Assembly (NCBI GenBank): GCA_023268635.1
Contig: JALQUB010000062.1
Span: 1-64,000 of the forward strand
DNA: 64,000 nt
Origin: Pseudomonadales bacterium
GTDB lineage: Bacteria > Pseudomonadota > Gammaproteobacteria > Pseudomonadales > Pseudohongiellaceae
Direction of reading: 5' to 3'
The notes under the pieces are model-generated. The model was given only the letters and a program-made list of their open reading frames with translations, was not told the origin of the DNA and did not search any database. The position numbers and the translations under genes were made by a program. Shown here one piece after another: positions 31,779 through 42,578 of this stretch (positions are counted from its first letter, which is position 1; the number at the start of each line of letters is the position of its first letter).

Positions 31779-32030
31779 ATGGATATTGAAGTTTTATATT
31801 TCGCGAGTGTGCGCGAATCTCGCGGTGCCGATAGCGACATCCTCACTTTAGCAGAGGATGCTACTGTCGAGGATTTGTTAGCTGAGTTACGAGGCGGCGC
31901 ACTCTCTATGTTGGATGAGCGCTTGGCTTCCAGTTTGTTGGTCGCTATCAATCAGTCGATGGCAGGCGTGAAAGATGTGATCAGGCAGGGCGATGAGCTA
32001 GCCATTTTTCCCCCAATGACAGGAGGCTAG
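31779..32030 (+). CDS. moaD: Molybdopterin synthase small subunit (sulfur carrier)
   Basis: 83 residues of ubiquitin-like fold ending in PPMTGG. The C-terminal Gly-Gly is adenylated and thiocarboxylated and donates sulfur to cPMP. DEQALE-type sequence is weak but length, C-terminus and position between moaC and moaE are decisive. Confidence 0.95.
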   Translation: MDIEVLYFASVRESRGADSDILTLAEDATVEDLLAELRGGALSMLDERLASSLLVAINQSMAGVKDVIRQGDELAIFPPMTGG

Positions 32031-32032
32031 GC

Positions 32033-32494
32033 GTGAGTGTTCGTATTCAAGTTGGCGATTTTATGGTGCAAGAGGAATACGATGCGATTGTCGCCGAAGC
32101 TGGCGATGCCGGCGCGATAGTGATTTTCACAGGGCTAGTCAGGGAGTTTCACCAAGCAGATCAAGAGACGGCGGTGACGACGCTCACTCTGGAGCACTAT
32201 CCAGGGATGACGGAGAAAGCCTTATCGAAGATTGCCACCGAAGCGAGCCAACGATGGCCGCTGCTCGCCACGCGTATAGTTCATCGAGTAGGGAGAATGG
32301 AGACGAAGGAGCAGATAGTCCTCGTTGGCGCGGCGAGCGTTCATCGTCATGCAGCATTTGAAGCCGCGGAGTTCATGATGGACTTTTTGAAGAGCCGCGC
32401 GCCTTTCTGGAAGAAGCAGGCGACTTCCGATGGCGAGGCTTGGGTGCAGAGCCGCGATAGCGATGAGGAATCCTTGGCTCGCTGGAAAGTTTGA
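32033..32494 (+). CDS. moaE: Molybdopterin synthase large subunit
   Basis: 153 residues, GTG start two bases after moaD and behind AGGAGG. The conserved HRHAAFEAAEFMMDFLKSRAPFWKKQ segment contains the catalytic lysines. With MoaD it inserts the dithiolene sulfurs. Its last 122 bases overlap the antisense 3' end of rluE, an unusual arrangement. Confidence 0.96.
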   Translation: MSVRIQVGDFMVQEEYDAIVAEAGDAGAIVIFTGLVREFHQADQETAVTTLTLEHYPGMTEKALSKIATEASQRWPLLATRIVHRVGRMETKEQIVLVGAASVHRHAAFEAAEFMMDFLKSRAPFWKKQATSDGEAWVQSRDSDEESLARWKV

Positions 32495-33053
32495 GTGATT
32501 TAATCTCCTCATCAGAGAGAGTGTGTTTGATCCAGTCTCCTGGTGCCAAACCCTCGAGCTGCCAGTCTCCGACAGCTACTCTTATGAGACGCAATGTTGG
32601 AAACCCCACAGCTGCCGTCATGCGCCTCACTTGCCGGTTCTTTCCCTCACTAATTTTAAGCGCTATCCATGATGTTGGGATGTGCTTACGCTCTCTGATA
32701 GGCGGGATGCGTGGGGCGACCTGAGGTGCTTGGATGCAGCATGCTTCGGCAGGTTTGGTGGTTCCGTCTTTGAGGGCAACTCCGCGCCGTAATTGCTGCA
32801 GCGCATTTTCGTCCACAGTCCCCTCAACTTGTGCCCAGTAAGTCTTCTGTTTGTCGTAATTTGGATGGCTGATTTGATGCTGTAGTTGTCCGCAATCCGT
32901 AAGCAGGAGCAATCCTTCGCTGTCTTTATCAAGTCGGCCGGCCGGATAAAAGCCCGGTGCATCGATGAACTCAGAGAGGGTGGTAGTTGGGTCTTCGCCG
33001 CTGAATTGCGACAAAATTCCATAAGGCTTATTGAAGAGGATAATACTAGCCAA
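32373..33053 (-). CDS. rluE: 23S rRNA pseudouridine synthase RluE-type
   Basis: 226 residues. The catalytic aspartate is in AGRLDKDSEGLLLLTD near residue 42, and GKNRQVRRMTAAVGFPTLRLIR is the family's RsuA-type C-terminal motif. It lacks an S4 domain, as RluE does. TTG start MASIILFNKPYG. Beyond residue about 188 there is a strongly basic tail (RGSAPKPRHRKSPASSRKARGSS) that is encoded entirely antisense to moaE. Stop codons nearer the domain end are absent, so the tail is real if the frame is correct. Confidence 0.9.
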   Translation of the reverse strand: MASIILFNKPYGILSQFSGEDPTTTLSEFIDAPGFYPAGRLDKDSEGLLLLTDCGQLQHQISHPNYDKQKTYWAQVEGTVDENALQQLRRGVALKDGTTKPAEACCIQAPQVAPRIPPIRERKHIPTSWIALKISEGKNRQVRRMTAAVGFPTLRLIRVAVGDWQLEGLAPGDWIKHTLSDEEIKSLKLSSEPRIPHRYRGSAPKPRHRKSPASSRKARGSSKSPS

Positions 33054-33149
33054 GCTAATCCCTTACAGTAGTGGGTTGAGCATAGTCTCATTGCCCGTTA
33101 CGTTACATGATGCAGGAAAGAGTCTGACAATATGTCGCGCAATTGTCCT

Positions 33150-33227
33150 GGCAGGCGGGTGCACACTTGCCTGCCTTTACTAGCCCGATAAACAATTGAT
33201 CGTGTAAGAGGGTGCTTTGTCGGGCTA
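33150..33227 (-). terminator. Two consecutive hairpins downstream of cspD
   Basis: TAGCCCGATAAA (33181-33192) pairs with TTTGTCGGGCTA (33216-33227), overlapping the cspD stop, and GGCAGGC (33150-33156) pairs with GCCTGCC (33169-33175). Neither has a long T-tract on the minus strand, although the second is followed by TTTACT on the plus strand. They may protect the cspD mRNA 3' end or end transcription. Confidence 0.45.
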
Positions 33228-33473
33228 GGCGTCTTCCGTGTCCGTGTCATCGCCGGATGCTTGCTCACCCTCGGCGAGTACAATGTTCGAGGCGTGAGGG
33301 CCTTTGGGGCCGGTCACAAGGTCAAAGGTCACTTTCTGGCCAGCTTTAAGCGTTTTGTAGCCATCCATGCCTATCGAGGAGTAGTGTGCGAATAAATCTG
33401 CTCCTCCATCGTCGGGCAGGATGAATCCGAACCCTTTCGCATTGTTGAACCACTTAACTTGGCCGTTGCTCAT
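33225..33473 (-). CDS. cspD: Cold-shock-domain protein CspD-like
   Basis: 82 residues. RNA-binding motifs KGFGFI (RNP1) and DLFAHYSSI (RNP2) are intact, and an acidic tail ([13 protein letters not shown]) follows the OB fold. CspD-type proteins bind single-stranded nucleic acid; E. coli CspD inhibits replication in stationary phase. The location divergent from clpS is conserved. The leader to the next gene is 329 bases. Confidence 0.92.
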   Translation of the reverse strand: MSNGQVKWFNNAKGFGFILPDDGGADLFAHYSSIGMDGYKTLKAGQKVTFDLVTGPKGPHASNIVLAEGEQASGDDTDTEDA

Positions 33474-33802
33474 AGCGGTACTCCATACTTCTTATTATTT
33501 ATTGTTATTTTTTTGTCACTGTCTGTGACTTGCTGTCATATTTACTTGAATTTGGATAAATTTCAACTCCGAATATTGCAACTAATTTAGAAAACAGCAG
33601 CATTTAGCTATCGGCGAGGGCTGTTAAAAACTGACAAAAAATCGTCTGCAGCCTTGTAAACCGGCGCTTCGCCTCAATCTCTTCCTTCTGTTGGTGGTAG
33701 ACTGTCTGCCCAAGCCTGTGAATTTGCTCAAATTCTGAGCACTCACGAAATTGATAAGATCGACCCTGCTGGGGCGATTAACGAGCCAAGACGAGAATTA
33801 AG
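33474..33802. other. 329-base gene-free interval between divergent cspD and clpS
   Basis: No convincing ORF is present. The first 120 bases next to cspD are A+T-rich (TTATTATTTATTGTTATTTTTTTG), as expected of a cold-shock leader and promoter. A GTCAC-TGTCT-GTGAC inverted repeat lies near 33525. The clpS side contains the inverted repeat at 33725. No clear sigma-70 promoter could be chosen by eye. Confidence 0.6.
33725..33741 (+). promoter_or_regulatory. Inverted repeat TGCTCA-N5-TGAGCA upstream of clpS
   Basis: Six-base arms around AATTC, 62 bases before the clpS ATG. It overlaps a GAATTT/AAATTC repeat. The spacing suits a dimeric repressor or activator, but no regulator can be named. Confidence 0.35.
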
Positions 33803-34180
33803 ATGTTTGATAAAACGTCACTGTTGATGCGCAGGGGGCCGAAGTTGGGGCCTAGCGATGACCAGGATGACCACGATTTCAGCGTTGGCTTTGCACTGGC
33901 GAGCGAGAGGCCTAAGTTAAAAAGGCCACCCCTCTACAAGGTTGTGCTGCTAAATGACGACTACACACCCATGGAATTCGTGGTGGAAGTACTGCGTGCG
34001 TTTTTTGGAATGAATCCCGAGACGGCAACCCGCGTGATGCTAAAGGTACACACTGAAGGTAAAGGCGTGTGCGGTGTGTTTAGTAAAGATGTAGCGGAAA
34101 CAAAGGCAGAGCAGGTTAATCATTACTCCGCAGAATGTGAGCAGCCTTTGCTCTGTGCCGTTGAGGAAGATGAGGCTTAA
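33803..34180 (+). CDS. clpS: ATP-dependent Clp protease adaptor ClpS
   Basis: 125 residues. The core [20 protein letters not shown] with the N-degron pocket residues, and [22 protein letters not shown], match ClpS. It delivers N-end-rule substrates to ClpA, whose gene follows after 40 bases. The N-terminal 40 residues are longer than in E. coli and rich in acidic residues. Confidence 0.96.
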   Translation: MFDKTSLLMRRGPKLGPSDDQDDHDFSVGFALASERPKLKRPPLYKVVLLNDDYTPMEFVVEVLRAFFGMNPETATRVMLKVHTEGKGVCGVFSKDVAETKAEQVNHYSAECEQPLLCAVEEDEA

Positions 34181-34220
34181 GCCGTTTATTCCCTATTTTT
34201 AGTTAGTTGGATGGAAATCT

Positions 34221-36521
34221 ATGCTCAGTAAAGATCTCGAATCGACGCTTAGTCGCGCGTACCGCAGTGCGCAGGAACGTCGCCATGAGTTTATGACGGT
34301 TGAGCACCTGTTGCTCGCATTGATCGATGATGAGTCTGCACGAGAGGTTTTGTCGGCGTGTGACTGTGATTTCGTACGCCTAAGCAATGAGCTAGTGAGC
34401 TATATCGAATCGAATACCCCACTCATTCCAGAAGATAACGAGGAATTAGAGACTCATCCTACGCTCGGTTTTCAGCGCGTGCTGCAGCGAGCAGTTTTCC
34501 ATGTTCAGTCCTCGGGTAAGCGCGAGGTGGGAGGCGCAAATGTCCTCGTCGCCATCTTTAGTGAGCAGGAAAGCCACGCCGTATTCGCATTGCTAGAGCA
34601 AGATATCAGTCGAATCAATGTCGTTAACTTTATTACACACGGGATATCGAAACTCGACGGTGAGCCCACTGAGGAGGGCGCATTCGTTGAAGAAAGCGAA
34701 CAGACTGGGAGCGAGGGCGGCAAAAGCGCACTTCAGAGCTTCGCCACGAACTTGAATGCGGAGGCCGAAGCAGGACGTATTGATCCTCTTATTGGGCGTG
34801 ATGACGAAATCACACGAGTGGTGCAGGTGCTCTCTCGCCGACGCAAGAACAATCCCTTGCTTGTCGGTGAATCAGGCGTGGGAAAGACTGCGGTAGCTGA
34901 AGGCCTCGCCAAGCGAATTGTCGATGGCGAAGTGCCCGAAGTGTTGTCCGATAGCGTCATCTATTCTTTGGATCTCGGCGCGCTCCTCGCTGGCACCAAA
35001 TATCGCGGTGATTTCGAAAAGAGATTCAAGGCGCTATTAAACGAACTGAAAAAAGACAGCAGTGCCGTGCTTTTTATCGATGAGATACACATGATTATTG
35101 GTGCAGGGGCGGCATCGGGCGGTGTGATGGATGCTTCTAATTTACTCAAGCCCGCGCTGACTAGCGGTCAGATGCGCTGCATCGGCTCAACTACGTATCA
35201 GGAGTATCGCGGCATATTCGAGAAAGATCGTGCTTTATCGCGGCGATTCCAAAAAGTCGATGTCGATGAACCTGATGTGGAAACGACTTATAAAATTCTC
35301 AAGGGACTCAAGAGCCGCTTCGAGCAGCATCATGAACTTCGCTACAGCGACAAGTCATTACAGGCGGCCTCGGAGCTTGCCAGTCGCTATATCAACGATC
35401 GTTTTATGCCCGACAAAGCGATTGATGTGATGGATGAGGCTGGTGCGTATCAGCGCCTACAGCCACCGAGCAAACGGAAAAAGTTAATCCAGGCTGTGGA
35501 CATGGAACGAGTGGTGGCCTCAATGGCGAAAATCCCACCGAAGCAAGTTTCTACCAGCGATGTGGAAGCATTACGCAATTTAGAATCAAATTTGAAGATG
35601 GTTGTGTTTGGCCAAGATGTCGCTATTTCTGCATTGGCAACCGCGATAAAGCTATCGCGTGCCGGCTTAGGTGCGGAAGACAAACCAATCGGTTCATTCC
35701 TCTTTGCGGGCCCCACCGGCGTCGGTAAAACTGAAGTCAGTAAGCAGCTCGCGAAGATAATGGGCATAGAATTGCTTCGATTTGATATGTCCGAATACAT
35801 GGAACGTCACACTGTCTCCAGATTAATAGGTGCGCCTCCAGGCTATGTCGGTTTCGATCAAGGCGGCTTACTCACTGAAGCAGTCAGTAAGAATCCACAC
35901 TGCGTTGTTTTGCTGGATGAGATCGAAAAGGCGCATCCTGATGTCTTTAATTTATTGTTGCAGGTAATGGATCATGGAACCTTAACGGACAATAACGGAC
36001 GACAAGCAGATTTCCGTAACGTCATTCTGATCATGACGACAAATGCCGGTGCGCAAGAGATGGCGCGCGCATCAATAGGATTCACGGAACAGGATCATTC
36101 CAGCGACGGTATGGAGATGATTAAGAAAAGCTTTAGTCCTGAGTTTAGGAATAGATTAGATGCCATTATTCAATTCGGGGCGCTGACTATCGAGACTATA
36201 AAGACAGTCGTGGATAAGTTTATTGTCGAACTGCAAGTCCAGCTTGATCAAAAGAATGTTCAATTGAACGTGGATGAAAGTGCGGTGGACTGGTTCGTTC
36301 GGCATGGTTATAGCGAGTCGATGGGAGCGAGGCCTATGGCTCGCTTGATTCAAGAAAAGCTCAAGAAGGCTATCGCTGAAGATGTTTTATTTGGAACACT
36401 CGCACACGGCGGTGAAGTGAAAGTGAGCTCGGTCGACGGAGAGATTGTCATTGAAACTAAAGCGCAGAAAAGCACGAAGTCTGCGAAACAGACAGTCTCC
36501 GAAGCGAGTATTCAAAGGTAA
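34221..36521 (+). CDS. clpA: ATP-dependent Clp protease ATPase subunit ClpA
   Basis: 766 residues, the usual size. An N-domain (1-145) is followed by two AAA+ modules with Walker A motifs GESGVGKT near residue 217 and GPTGVGKT near 497, each with its Walker B (LFIDEIH and LLDEIEKAH). It unfolds proteins for ClpP. The acidic linker [17 protein letters not shown] separates N-domain and D1. clpP itself is elsewhere. It is convergent with infA. Confidence 0.97.
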   Translation: MLSKDLESTLSRAYRSAQERRHEFMTVEHLLLALIDDESAREVLSACDCDFVRLSNELVSYIESNTPLIPEDNEELETHPTLGFQRVLQRAVFHVQSSGKREVGGANVLVAIFSEQESHAVFALLEQDISRINVVNFITHGISKLDGEPTEEGAFVEESEQTGSEGGKSALQSFATNLNAEAEAGRIDPLIGRDDEITRVVQVLSRRRKNNPLLVGESGVGKTAVAEGLAKRIVDGEVPEVLSDSVIYSLDLGALLAGTKYRGDFEKRFKALLNELKKDSSAVLFIDEIHMIIGAGAASGGVMDASNLLKPALTSGQMRCIGSTTYQEYRGIFEKDRALSRRFQKVDVDEPDVETTYKILKGLKSRFEQHHELRYSDKSLQAASELASRYINDRFMPDKAIDVMDEAGAYQRLQPPSKRKKLIQAVDMERVVASMAKIPPKQVSTSDVEALRNLESNLKMVVFGQDVAISALATAIKLSRAGLGAEDKPIGSFLFAGPTGVGKTEVSKQLAKIMGIELLRFDMSEYMERHTVSRLIGAPPGYVGFDQGGLLTEAVSKNPHCVVLLDEIEKAHPDVFNLLLQVMDHGTLTDNNGRQADFRNVILIMTTNAGAQEMARASIGFTEQDHSSDGMEMIKKSFSPEFRNRLDAIIQFGALTIETIKTVVDKFIVELQVQLDQKNVQLNVDESAVDWFVRHGYSESMGARPMARLIQEKLKKAIAEDVLFGTLAHGGEVKVSSVDGEIVIETKAQKSTKSAKQTVSEASIQR

Positions 36522-36559
36522 GTGGTGGAATTAAATAGCCGACGCGGCGCTCGAATAGA

Positions 36560-36778
36560 TTATCGAGCGCGGTAAGTGATGCGACCCTTAGTCAGGTCGT
36601 AAGGAGTTAACTCCACACGAACTTGGTCTCCAGTCAGGATGCGAATATAGTTTTTACGCATCTTGCCCGAAATATGAGCTGTTACCACGTGGCCGTTTTC
36701 AAGCTTAACGCGGAACATCGTGTTAGGAAGCGTATCAACGACTTCGCCTTCCATTTCAATCTGATCTTCTTTTGCCAT
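36560..36778 (-). CDS. infA: Translation initiation factor IF-1
   Basis: 72 residues from ATG 36778 ([13 protein letters not shown]), the canonical length; the 23 extra residues of the ORF track are not translated. Single OB fold with [28 protein letters not shown]. It occupies the ribosomal A site during initiation. An 8-bp inverted repeat (36547-36570) overlaps its stop codon but has no T-tract. Confidence 0.98.
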   Translation of the reverse strand: MAKEDQIEMEGEVVDTLPNTMFRVKLENGHVVTAHISGKMRKNYIRILTGDQVRVELTPYDLTKGRITYRAR

Positions 36779-36857
36779 TGCCAGGCCTCTGTACTTAATA
36801 AGCGGCGCATTGTGCCCGATTTCTTGTCTGAACGCTAGGGGAGGCATTGTCGCTGCA

Positions 36858-37589
36858 TCAGCTTATACGAATCCAGCGCTTGTCCCGCAATAGCTCTATC
36901 GGTCTATAGTCGAGTTTATACTCCATTTTGGGACACTCTTTGACCCAGTATCCTAGATAGACGTACGGAAGGTTGTTCTCTCTAGCAGCTTGAATCATCC
37001 AGAGGATAGCGAATGATCCTAGAGAGCGATTACCCTTATCGGGGTCGAAAAACGTGTACACGGCCGACAAACCCTGTAGCAGCTGGTCACATACGGCGAT
37101 GCAAATAAGCCTGTCGTCTAGATAGAAACCGAAAAATCGAGTCGCTTCACTCGTACTGAGAATGAACGAATCAAATTGCTCTTTAGTGGCGGGATACATA
37201 TCGCCATCTTGGTGCCGTGTATTGATATACCGTGTATAGAGGGCTAAGGCTTCTTCATTCGATGCGATGGAATCTAATGCCCGAACAGCGACATCTGAAT
37301 TTCTAGATAATACTCTCCGGAAGCGTTTTGATGGTTTGAATTCGGTCACGGGTATGCGTACGGAGACACAAGCAGAACAGGATTCACAATCAGGTCGATA
37401 GAGATGGGAGCCGCTTCGTCGGAAGCCTAAATCGCTCAACTCGCTCAATAATTCAATGGAAGGAATAATTTCTGGATCTACGAAAATTGTCGTCGCTGTC
37501 TCTTGGTCGAGATAACTGCATTTATGCGGCGGCGTTCTGAAGAGTCGGAGCGCATGGCGCGCATCAGGTGTTGGCCCTGGCTTACTCAT
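36858..37589 (-). CDS. bpt: Bacterial N-end-rule aspartate/glutamate leucyltransferase (Ate/Bpt)
   Basis: 243 residues from ATG 37589, overlapping the aat stop by eight bases; the longer ORF start lies in aat. Motifs [29 protein letters not shown] and [15 protein letters not shown] with the cysteines of this family are present. It attaches leucine to N-terminal Asp or Glu, marking proteins for ClpS/ClpAP, both encoded upstream. Coupling with aat supports joint expression. Confidence 0.95.
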   Translation of the reverse strand: MSKPGPTPDARHALRLFRTPPHKCSYLDQETATTIFVDPEIIPSIELLSELSDLGFRRSGSHLYRPDCESCSACVSVRIPVTEFKPSKRFRRVLSRNSDVAVRALDSIASNEEALALYTRYINTRHQDGDMYPATKEQFDSFILSTSEATRFFGFYLDDRLICIAVCDQLLQGLSAVYTFFDPDKGNRSLGSFAILWMIQAARENNLPYVYLGYWVKECPKMEYKLDYRPIELLRDKRWIRIS

Positions 37590-38331
37590 GAAAGGCAGTC
37601 TTCCCGTAAATGGATTCGGAAGTAGGCCCATGGCTTAAATCCATATCTAATGACCAGGCGGTAGCCGTAGCGTCTTCATAGCATTGGGCTGTGATGCGCG
37701 CTAAAAACCTCTCGCGACTGATTTCCATGGCGCCGAGTGATCGCAAATGAGGATTGCTGACCTGGCAGTCAATGAGCGAAAAGCCCCATCGAATGAGTTG
37801 CGTGGCGAGTGTCGCCAGCGCAACTTTTGAGGCGTTACTGACTTTAGAAAACATCGACTCGCCGAAGAAATTAGGCCCGAGTGCTACGCCATACAGTCCG
37901 CCTACAAGCGTTTGATCATCCCAAACTTCGACAGAATGCGCGAAGCCTAATGCGTTGAGCCTACAGTAAGCTTCAATCATATCTTCAGTTATCCACGTCC
38001 CTCCGAGTTCATCGCGGGGAGCTGCGCAAGCCCGAATAACAGTATCGAAGGCGCTGTCAATTGTGACACGCAGACGCCTCTTGTTAATAAATTTGCGAAG
38101 ACTACGAGAGATTGAGAATTCACTTAATTCAATAATCATCCTAGGGTCTGGTGACCACCACAGGATTGGTTGATCTTCGTCGAACCATGGAAAAATGCCT
38201 TGGCTATAGGCGGAGATCAGGGTGTCTGGCTCCAAATCTCCCCCCGCACACAGTAAGCCATTCGGCTCTTTGAGCGCGGCTGTTGGATTAGGGAAGGTGC
38301 CTCCCAAATCCTCTAACCAAGGCAATATCAT
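37582..38331 (-). CDS. aat: Leucyl/phenylalanyl-tRNA-protein transferase
   Basis: 249 residues, typical 230-250. FPNPTAALKEPNGLLCAGGDL and GIFPWFDEDQPILWWSPDPRM are the family signatures. It adds Leu or Phe to N-terminal Lys or Arg, producing N-degrons read by ClpS. The stop of trxB is two bases from its start, so trxB-aat-bpt form an operon. Confidence 0.97.
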   Translation of the reverse strand: MILPWLEDLGGTFPNPTAALKEPNGLLCAGGDLEPDTLISAYSQGIFPWFDEDQPILWWSPDPRMIIELSEFSISRSLRKFINKRRLRVTIDSAFDTVIRACAAPRDELGGTWITEDMIEAYCRLNALGFAHSVEVWDDQTLVGGLYGVALGPNFFGESMFSKVSNASKVALATLATQLIRWGFSLIDCQVSNPHLRSLGAMEISRERFLARITAQCYEDATATAWSLDMDLSHGPTSESIYGKTAFHE

Positions 38332-38333
38332 CG

Positions 38334-39332
<999 letters not shown>

Positions 39333-39350
39333 CTACTCAATTTTCGAGGT

Positions 39351-39365
39351 GTTTAACCGTTAAAC
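39351..39365 (+). promoter_or_regulatory. Palindrome GTTTAAC-C-GTTAAAC between trxB and ftsK
   Basis: Seven-base arms with one central base, 70 bases before the trxB start and about 120 before the ftsK ATG. It could be an operator for either gene. Its half-site resembles the arm of the longer palindrome upstream of acpP. Confidence 0.4.
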
Positions 39366-39485
39366 CTTATAGGCTGTTCTGCGCGGTTCGCTCGCTGGCG
39401 CCTTTTTTGATCATAGAATAGATTAGCTATTATACGTAAGCTCTTGGCTAGAAAAAGATTATTACTATTGAAACCAAATACTAAA

Positions 39486-41810
39486 ATGAAGCTCGAACAA
39501 TCGGAACACCCAGCGGTGCACACACTCCTGGATCGCTTGATCCGTGAGGGCTTGATGATTGCCTACCTTTTGATGGCGCTTATCTTAATGATTGCGCTCA
39601 TAAGCTATTCACCCAATGACCCCAGTTGGACGACAGGAGGAGGATCTGCGGAAGAGATTCATAATGCCATCGGTGCTTGGGGGGCTTGGCTGGCCGACGT
39701 GCTGCTGCAAGTATTCGGAGCACTCGCATATACCTTACCGCTATTCCTCTTGTACAAAGTAGTCGCCGCTCTTCGCGGACAGGCAGAATCGAAGGCTCCT
39801 TTGATTTGGCAATTAATGGCCCTGAAACTCGCTGGCTTCGCACTCTTACTCATTGCAGCCTGCGGGTTAGCCGCATTGCACATCGAAACCAGTGGCGCAC
39901 TACCTTCGGCGGGTGGAATTCTCGGGAATCTAGTCTTAGACATTACTCTGCCGCTATTAGCGGAGCTCGGATCAACGTTGTTGTTGTTCGCCATTTTCCT
40001 ATTCGGCCTGACCATTTCCGTGGAATTATCTTGGTTGTCTTTGATCGACAGGCTGGGGTACATCAGCATTGCGGCATACGAACTGATTGTAAACAGGGGA
40101 GCTCAGTGGCTGAGGGATCGTAAGGAGTCCGCTGCGAATCGTGAGCGGATCAATTCCAGAAAGAAAGTGATCGATGTACACGTGGAAAAACAGAAGAAGC
40201 GGGTTCCTCCCACGATCAAGCTGGATAAGCCGAAGCCGCCGGTGCGCAGCAAGCGGGTAGAACAGGAGCGTCAAGGCTCACTGTTTGCAGATATTGGTGC
40301 CGGTGAACTGCCGCAGATAGGGTTGCTTGATGCGTGGCAGGAAACTAACGACTCAGGGTTCTCCAAAGAATCCCTAGAGGCAATGTCGAAGCTACTCGAG
40401 TTGAAACTCAGTGATTTTGGCATTGAGATCGAAGTTACGGCGGTTAATCCCGGCCCTGTGATTACTCGCTTCGAAGTGCAGCCAGCGCCTGGCGTTAAAG
40501 TGAGCCGTATCAGCAATCTTGCGAAAGATCTCGCTCGCTCCTTAGCCATTGTTTCGGTACGCATAGTCGAAGTGATTCCCGGAAAGACCGTCATAGGCAT
40601 CGAGATTCCAAATGAGAAGCGGGAGATTATTCAGCTCAGCCAAGTGCTGTCTACGCCTGAATTTGATAAAGCGGCTTCACCACTGAGCATGGCGCTTGGA
40701 CACGATATCGTCGGTAAGCCGGTGATCGTAGACCTGGCAAAAATGCCACATCTCTTAGTCGCGGGCACAACGGGTTCCGGTAAATCGGTCGGAATCAACG
40801 CGATGATTTTGAGTTTGTTGTTTAAATCGAGTCCTGACCAAGTTCGCATCATCATGATCGACCCGAAGATGCTGGAACTGTCGGTCTACGACGGCATCCC
40901 GCACCTGCTCACGCCGGTAATCACCGACATGAAAGATGCGGCGAATGGATTGCGTTGGTGCGTTGCTGAAATGGAGCGTCGCTACAAACTGATGTCTGCT
41001 CTCGGGGTTCGCAATCTCGCCGGATATAACAAGAAAGTGCTTGAGGCGAAGAAGGCGGGTGAGCCGATATTGGATCCGCTCTGGAAACCAGATCCGATGC
41101 TGCTCGATGAAGAGCAAGCGGCAACAGAATTGGAGGCCTTGCCCAATATCGTAGTCATCGTCGATGAATTGGCTGACATGATGATGGTGGTCGGCAAGAA
41201 AGTGGAAGAACTCATTGCACGCATCGCACAGAAAGCACGTGCGGCAGGTATACATCTGGTGCTTGCGACACAGCGCCCATCGGTGGATGTATTGACGGGT
41301 CTTATTAAGGCGAATATTCCTACGCGGCTCTCATTCATGGTTCAGTCGAAGGTCGATTCTCGCACAATCCTAGGAGAAGGTGGCGCAGAGCAACTCCTAG
41401 GACATGGTGATATGTTATTCCTCCCCCCGGGTGGAGGAGTCCCCACGCGAGTCCATGGAGCATTCGTGAGCGACGAAGAAGTCCACAGGGTGGTCGCAGA
41501 CTGGAAGTCACGGGCAGCGCCGATCTACATTGATTCCATCACCGCGGGCACCGACGACTCCGATATGGGGGCGATGGGGGCAAGTGCCAGCGATTCAGGC
41601 GACGATGAAGATGATGCTCTCTATGACGAAGCTGTAGCGTTCGTTACGGAGACTCGAAAGGCCTCTATTTCTTCGGTACAGCGCAGATTGCGGATTGGTT
41701 ACAATAGGGCGGCACGCATGATTGAGACCATGGAAGCGACAGGTGTCGTATCCCCGATGGGAACGAATGGTCAGCGTGAAGTGCTAGCGCCACCACCGCC
41801 GCGCGGTTAG
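39486..41810 (+). CDS. ftsK: DNA translocase FtsK
   Basis: 774 residues from ATG 39486; a TTG at 39444 would add 14 residues and cannot be excluded because neither start has a clear RBS. Four or five N-terminal membrane helices (to about 190), a short linker, the motor domain with GTTGSGKS near residue 435 and the C-terminal gamma winged helix ([25 protein letters not shown]) are present. It pumps DNA at the septum and activates XerCD recombination. The linker is far shorter than in E. coli, as in many bacteria. Confidence 0.95.
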   Translation: MKLEQSEHPAVHTLLDRLIREGLMIAYLLMALILMIALISYSPNDPSWTTGGGSAEEIHNAIGAWGAWLADVLLQVFGALAYTLPLFLLYKVVAALRGQAESKAPLIWQLMALKLAGFALLLIAACGLAALHIETSGALPSAGGILGNLVLDITLPLLAELGSTLLLFAIFLFGLTISVELSWLSLIDRLGYISIAAYELIVNRGAQWLRDRKESAANRERINSRKKVIDVHVEKQKKRVPPTIKLDKPKPPVRSKRVEQERQGSLFADIGAGELPQIGLLDAWQETNDSGFSKESLEAMSKLLELKLSDFGIEIEVTAVNPGPVITRFEVQPAPGVKVSRISNLAKDLARSLAIVSVRIVEVIPGKTVIGIEIPNEKREIIQLSQVLSTPEFDKAASPLSMALGHDIVGKPVIVDLAKMPHLLVAGTTGSGKSVGINAMILSLLFKSSPDQVRIIMIDPKMLELSVYDGIPHLLTPVITDMKDAANGLRWCVAEMERRYKLMSALGVRNLAGYNKKVLEAKKAGEPILDPLWKPDPMLLDEEQAATELEALPNIVVIVDELADMMMVVGKKVEELIARIAQKARAAGIHLVLATQRPSVDVLTGLIKANIPTRLSFMVQSKVDSRTILGEGGAEQLLGHGDMLFLPPGGGVPTRVHGAFVSDEEVHRVVADWKSRAAPIYIDSITAGTDDSDMGAMGASASDSGDDEDDALYDEAVAFVTETRKASISSVQRRLRIGYNRAARMIETMEATGVVSPMGTNGQREVLAPPPPRG

Positions 41811-42551
41811 ATGCGACAGCAGACTGCAACTTTTCTATTAAGGGTTCCCATGGTGGGTTTCACCGTATCTGGACTGTTCTCTCCCAATCTGCTGCTAAAA
41901 CGGCGGTCGCGACAGCCTGTTTTGCACAAGCTCGTTTCATTATTGTTAATGGTAATTGCTGGCGCCTCTAATGCCGAATCCCACGATCTATTGACCGCTA
42001 AGCTCGCAAATATGGCTACCATCCATGCCGACGTGAAACAGTTAATTGTTGAAGCAGATGGGGCTGTATTGGAGGAGTCAACTATACGGATGCTGTTGAA
42101 AAAGCCGAATGGCTTTTTATGGGAGACAGTTGAACCGTTCCCGGAACTCCTTGTCACCAATGGTGAATGGCTTTGGAATTATCAACCTGACCTCGAGCAA
42201 GTTGTCATTGAACCTTGGCGTAACGATGATTCTGAGCTCGCTGCGCAGTTGTTAGGAGGGCGTACACAGGGGTTGCAGCAAGAGTACGAGATTTCGATGA
42301 GCTCGGCTGGTGATAGCGATGTCGTAGAGTTCGAATTACTTCCTCGTGACATTAGTAATGTGAATCGCAGAATTCGTCTCAGCTTCATAGGAGAGAAGCT
42401 CGATGGCATTGTGATCGAGGCAAGAAATGGTCAACGGACTCTGTGGCGCTTCGAGAATGTGGTTATCAATGAAAGTATCGATGATGCTTTATTTGTTTTT
42501 ACTCCGCCCGCGGATATCGAGGTTATTCGCAATGATGCCTTTGAATGTTAG
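41811..42551 (+). CDS. lolA: Outer-membrane lipoprotein carrier protein LolA
   Basis: 246 residues as drawn, starting directly after the ftsK stop. The signal peptide is not at the N-terminus: VLHKLVSLLLMVIAGASNA occupies about residues 36-54, behind a basic region. A TTG start at 41922 would give a normal signal peptide and a 209-residue protein, close to the family size, but without a good RBS. The mature part (LLKKPNGFLWETVEPFPELLVTNGEWLW) is typical LolA, which escorts lipoproteins across the periplasm. Confidence 0.9.
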   Translation: MRQQTATFLLRVPMVGFTVSGLFSPNLLLKRRSRQPVLHKLVSLLLMVIAGASNAESHDLLTAKLANMATIHADVKQLIVEADGAVLEESTIRMLLKKPNGFLWETVEPFPELLVTNGEWLWNYQPDLEQVVIEPWRNDDSELAAQLLGGRTQGLQQEYEISMSSAGDSDVVEFELLPRDISNVNRRIRLSFIGEKLDGIVIEARNGQRTLWRFENVVINESIDDALFVFTPPADIEVIRNDAFEC

Positions 42552-42578
42552 GTGCTCGGAAAAGAGGGGAGGCCTACT

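Noticed and set aside
36547-36570. 8-bp inverted repeat between clpA and infA as a terminator
   Set aside because: No T-tract on either strand; it overlaps the infA stop codon and is kept only as a note.
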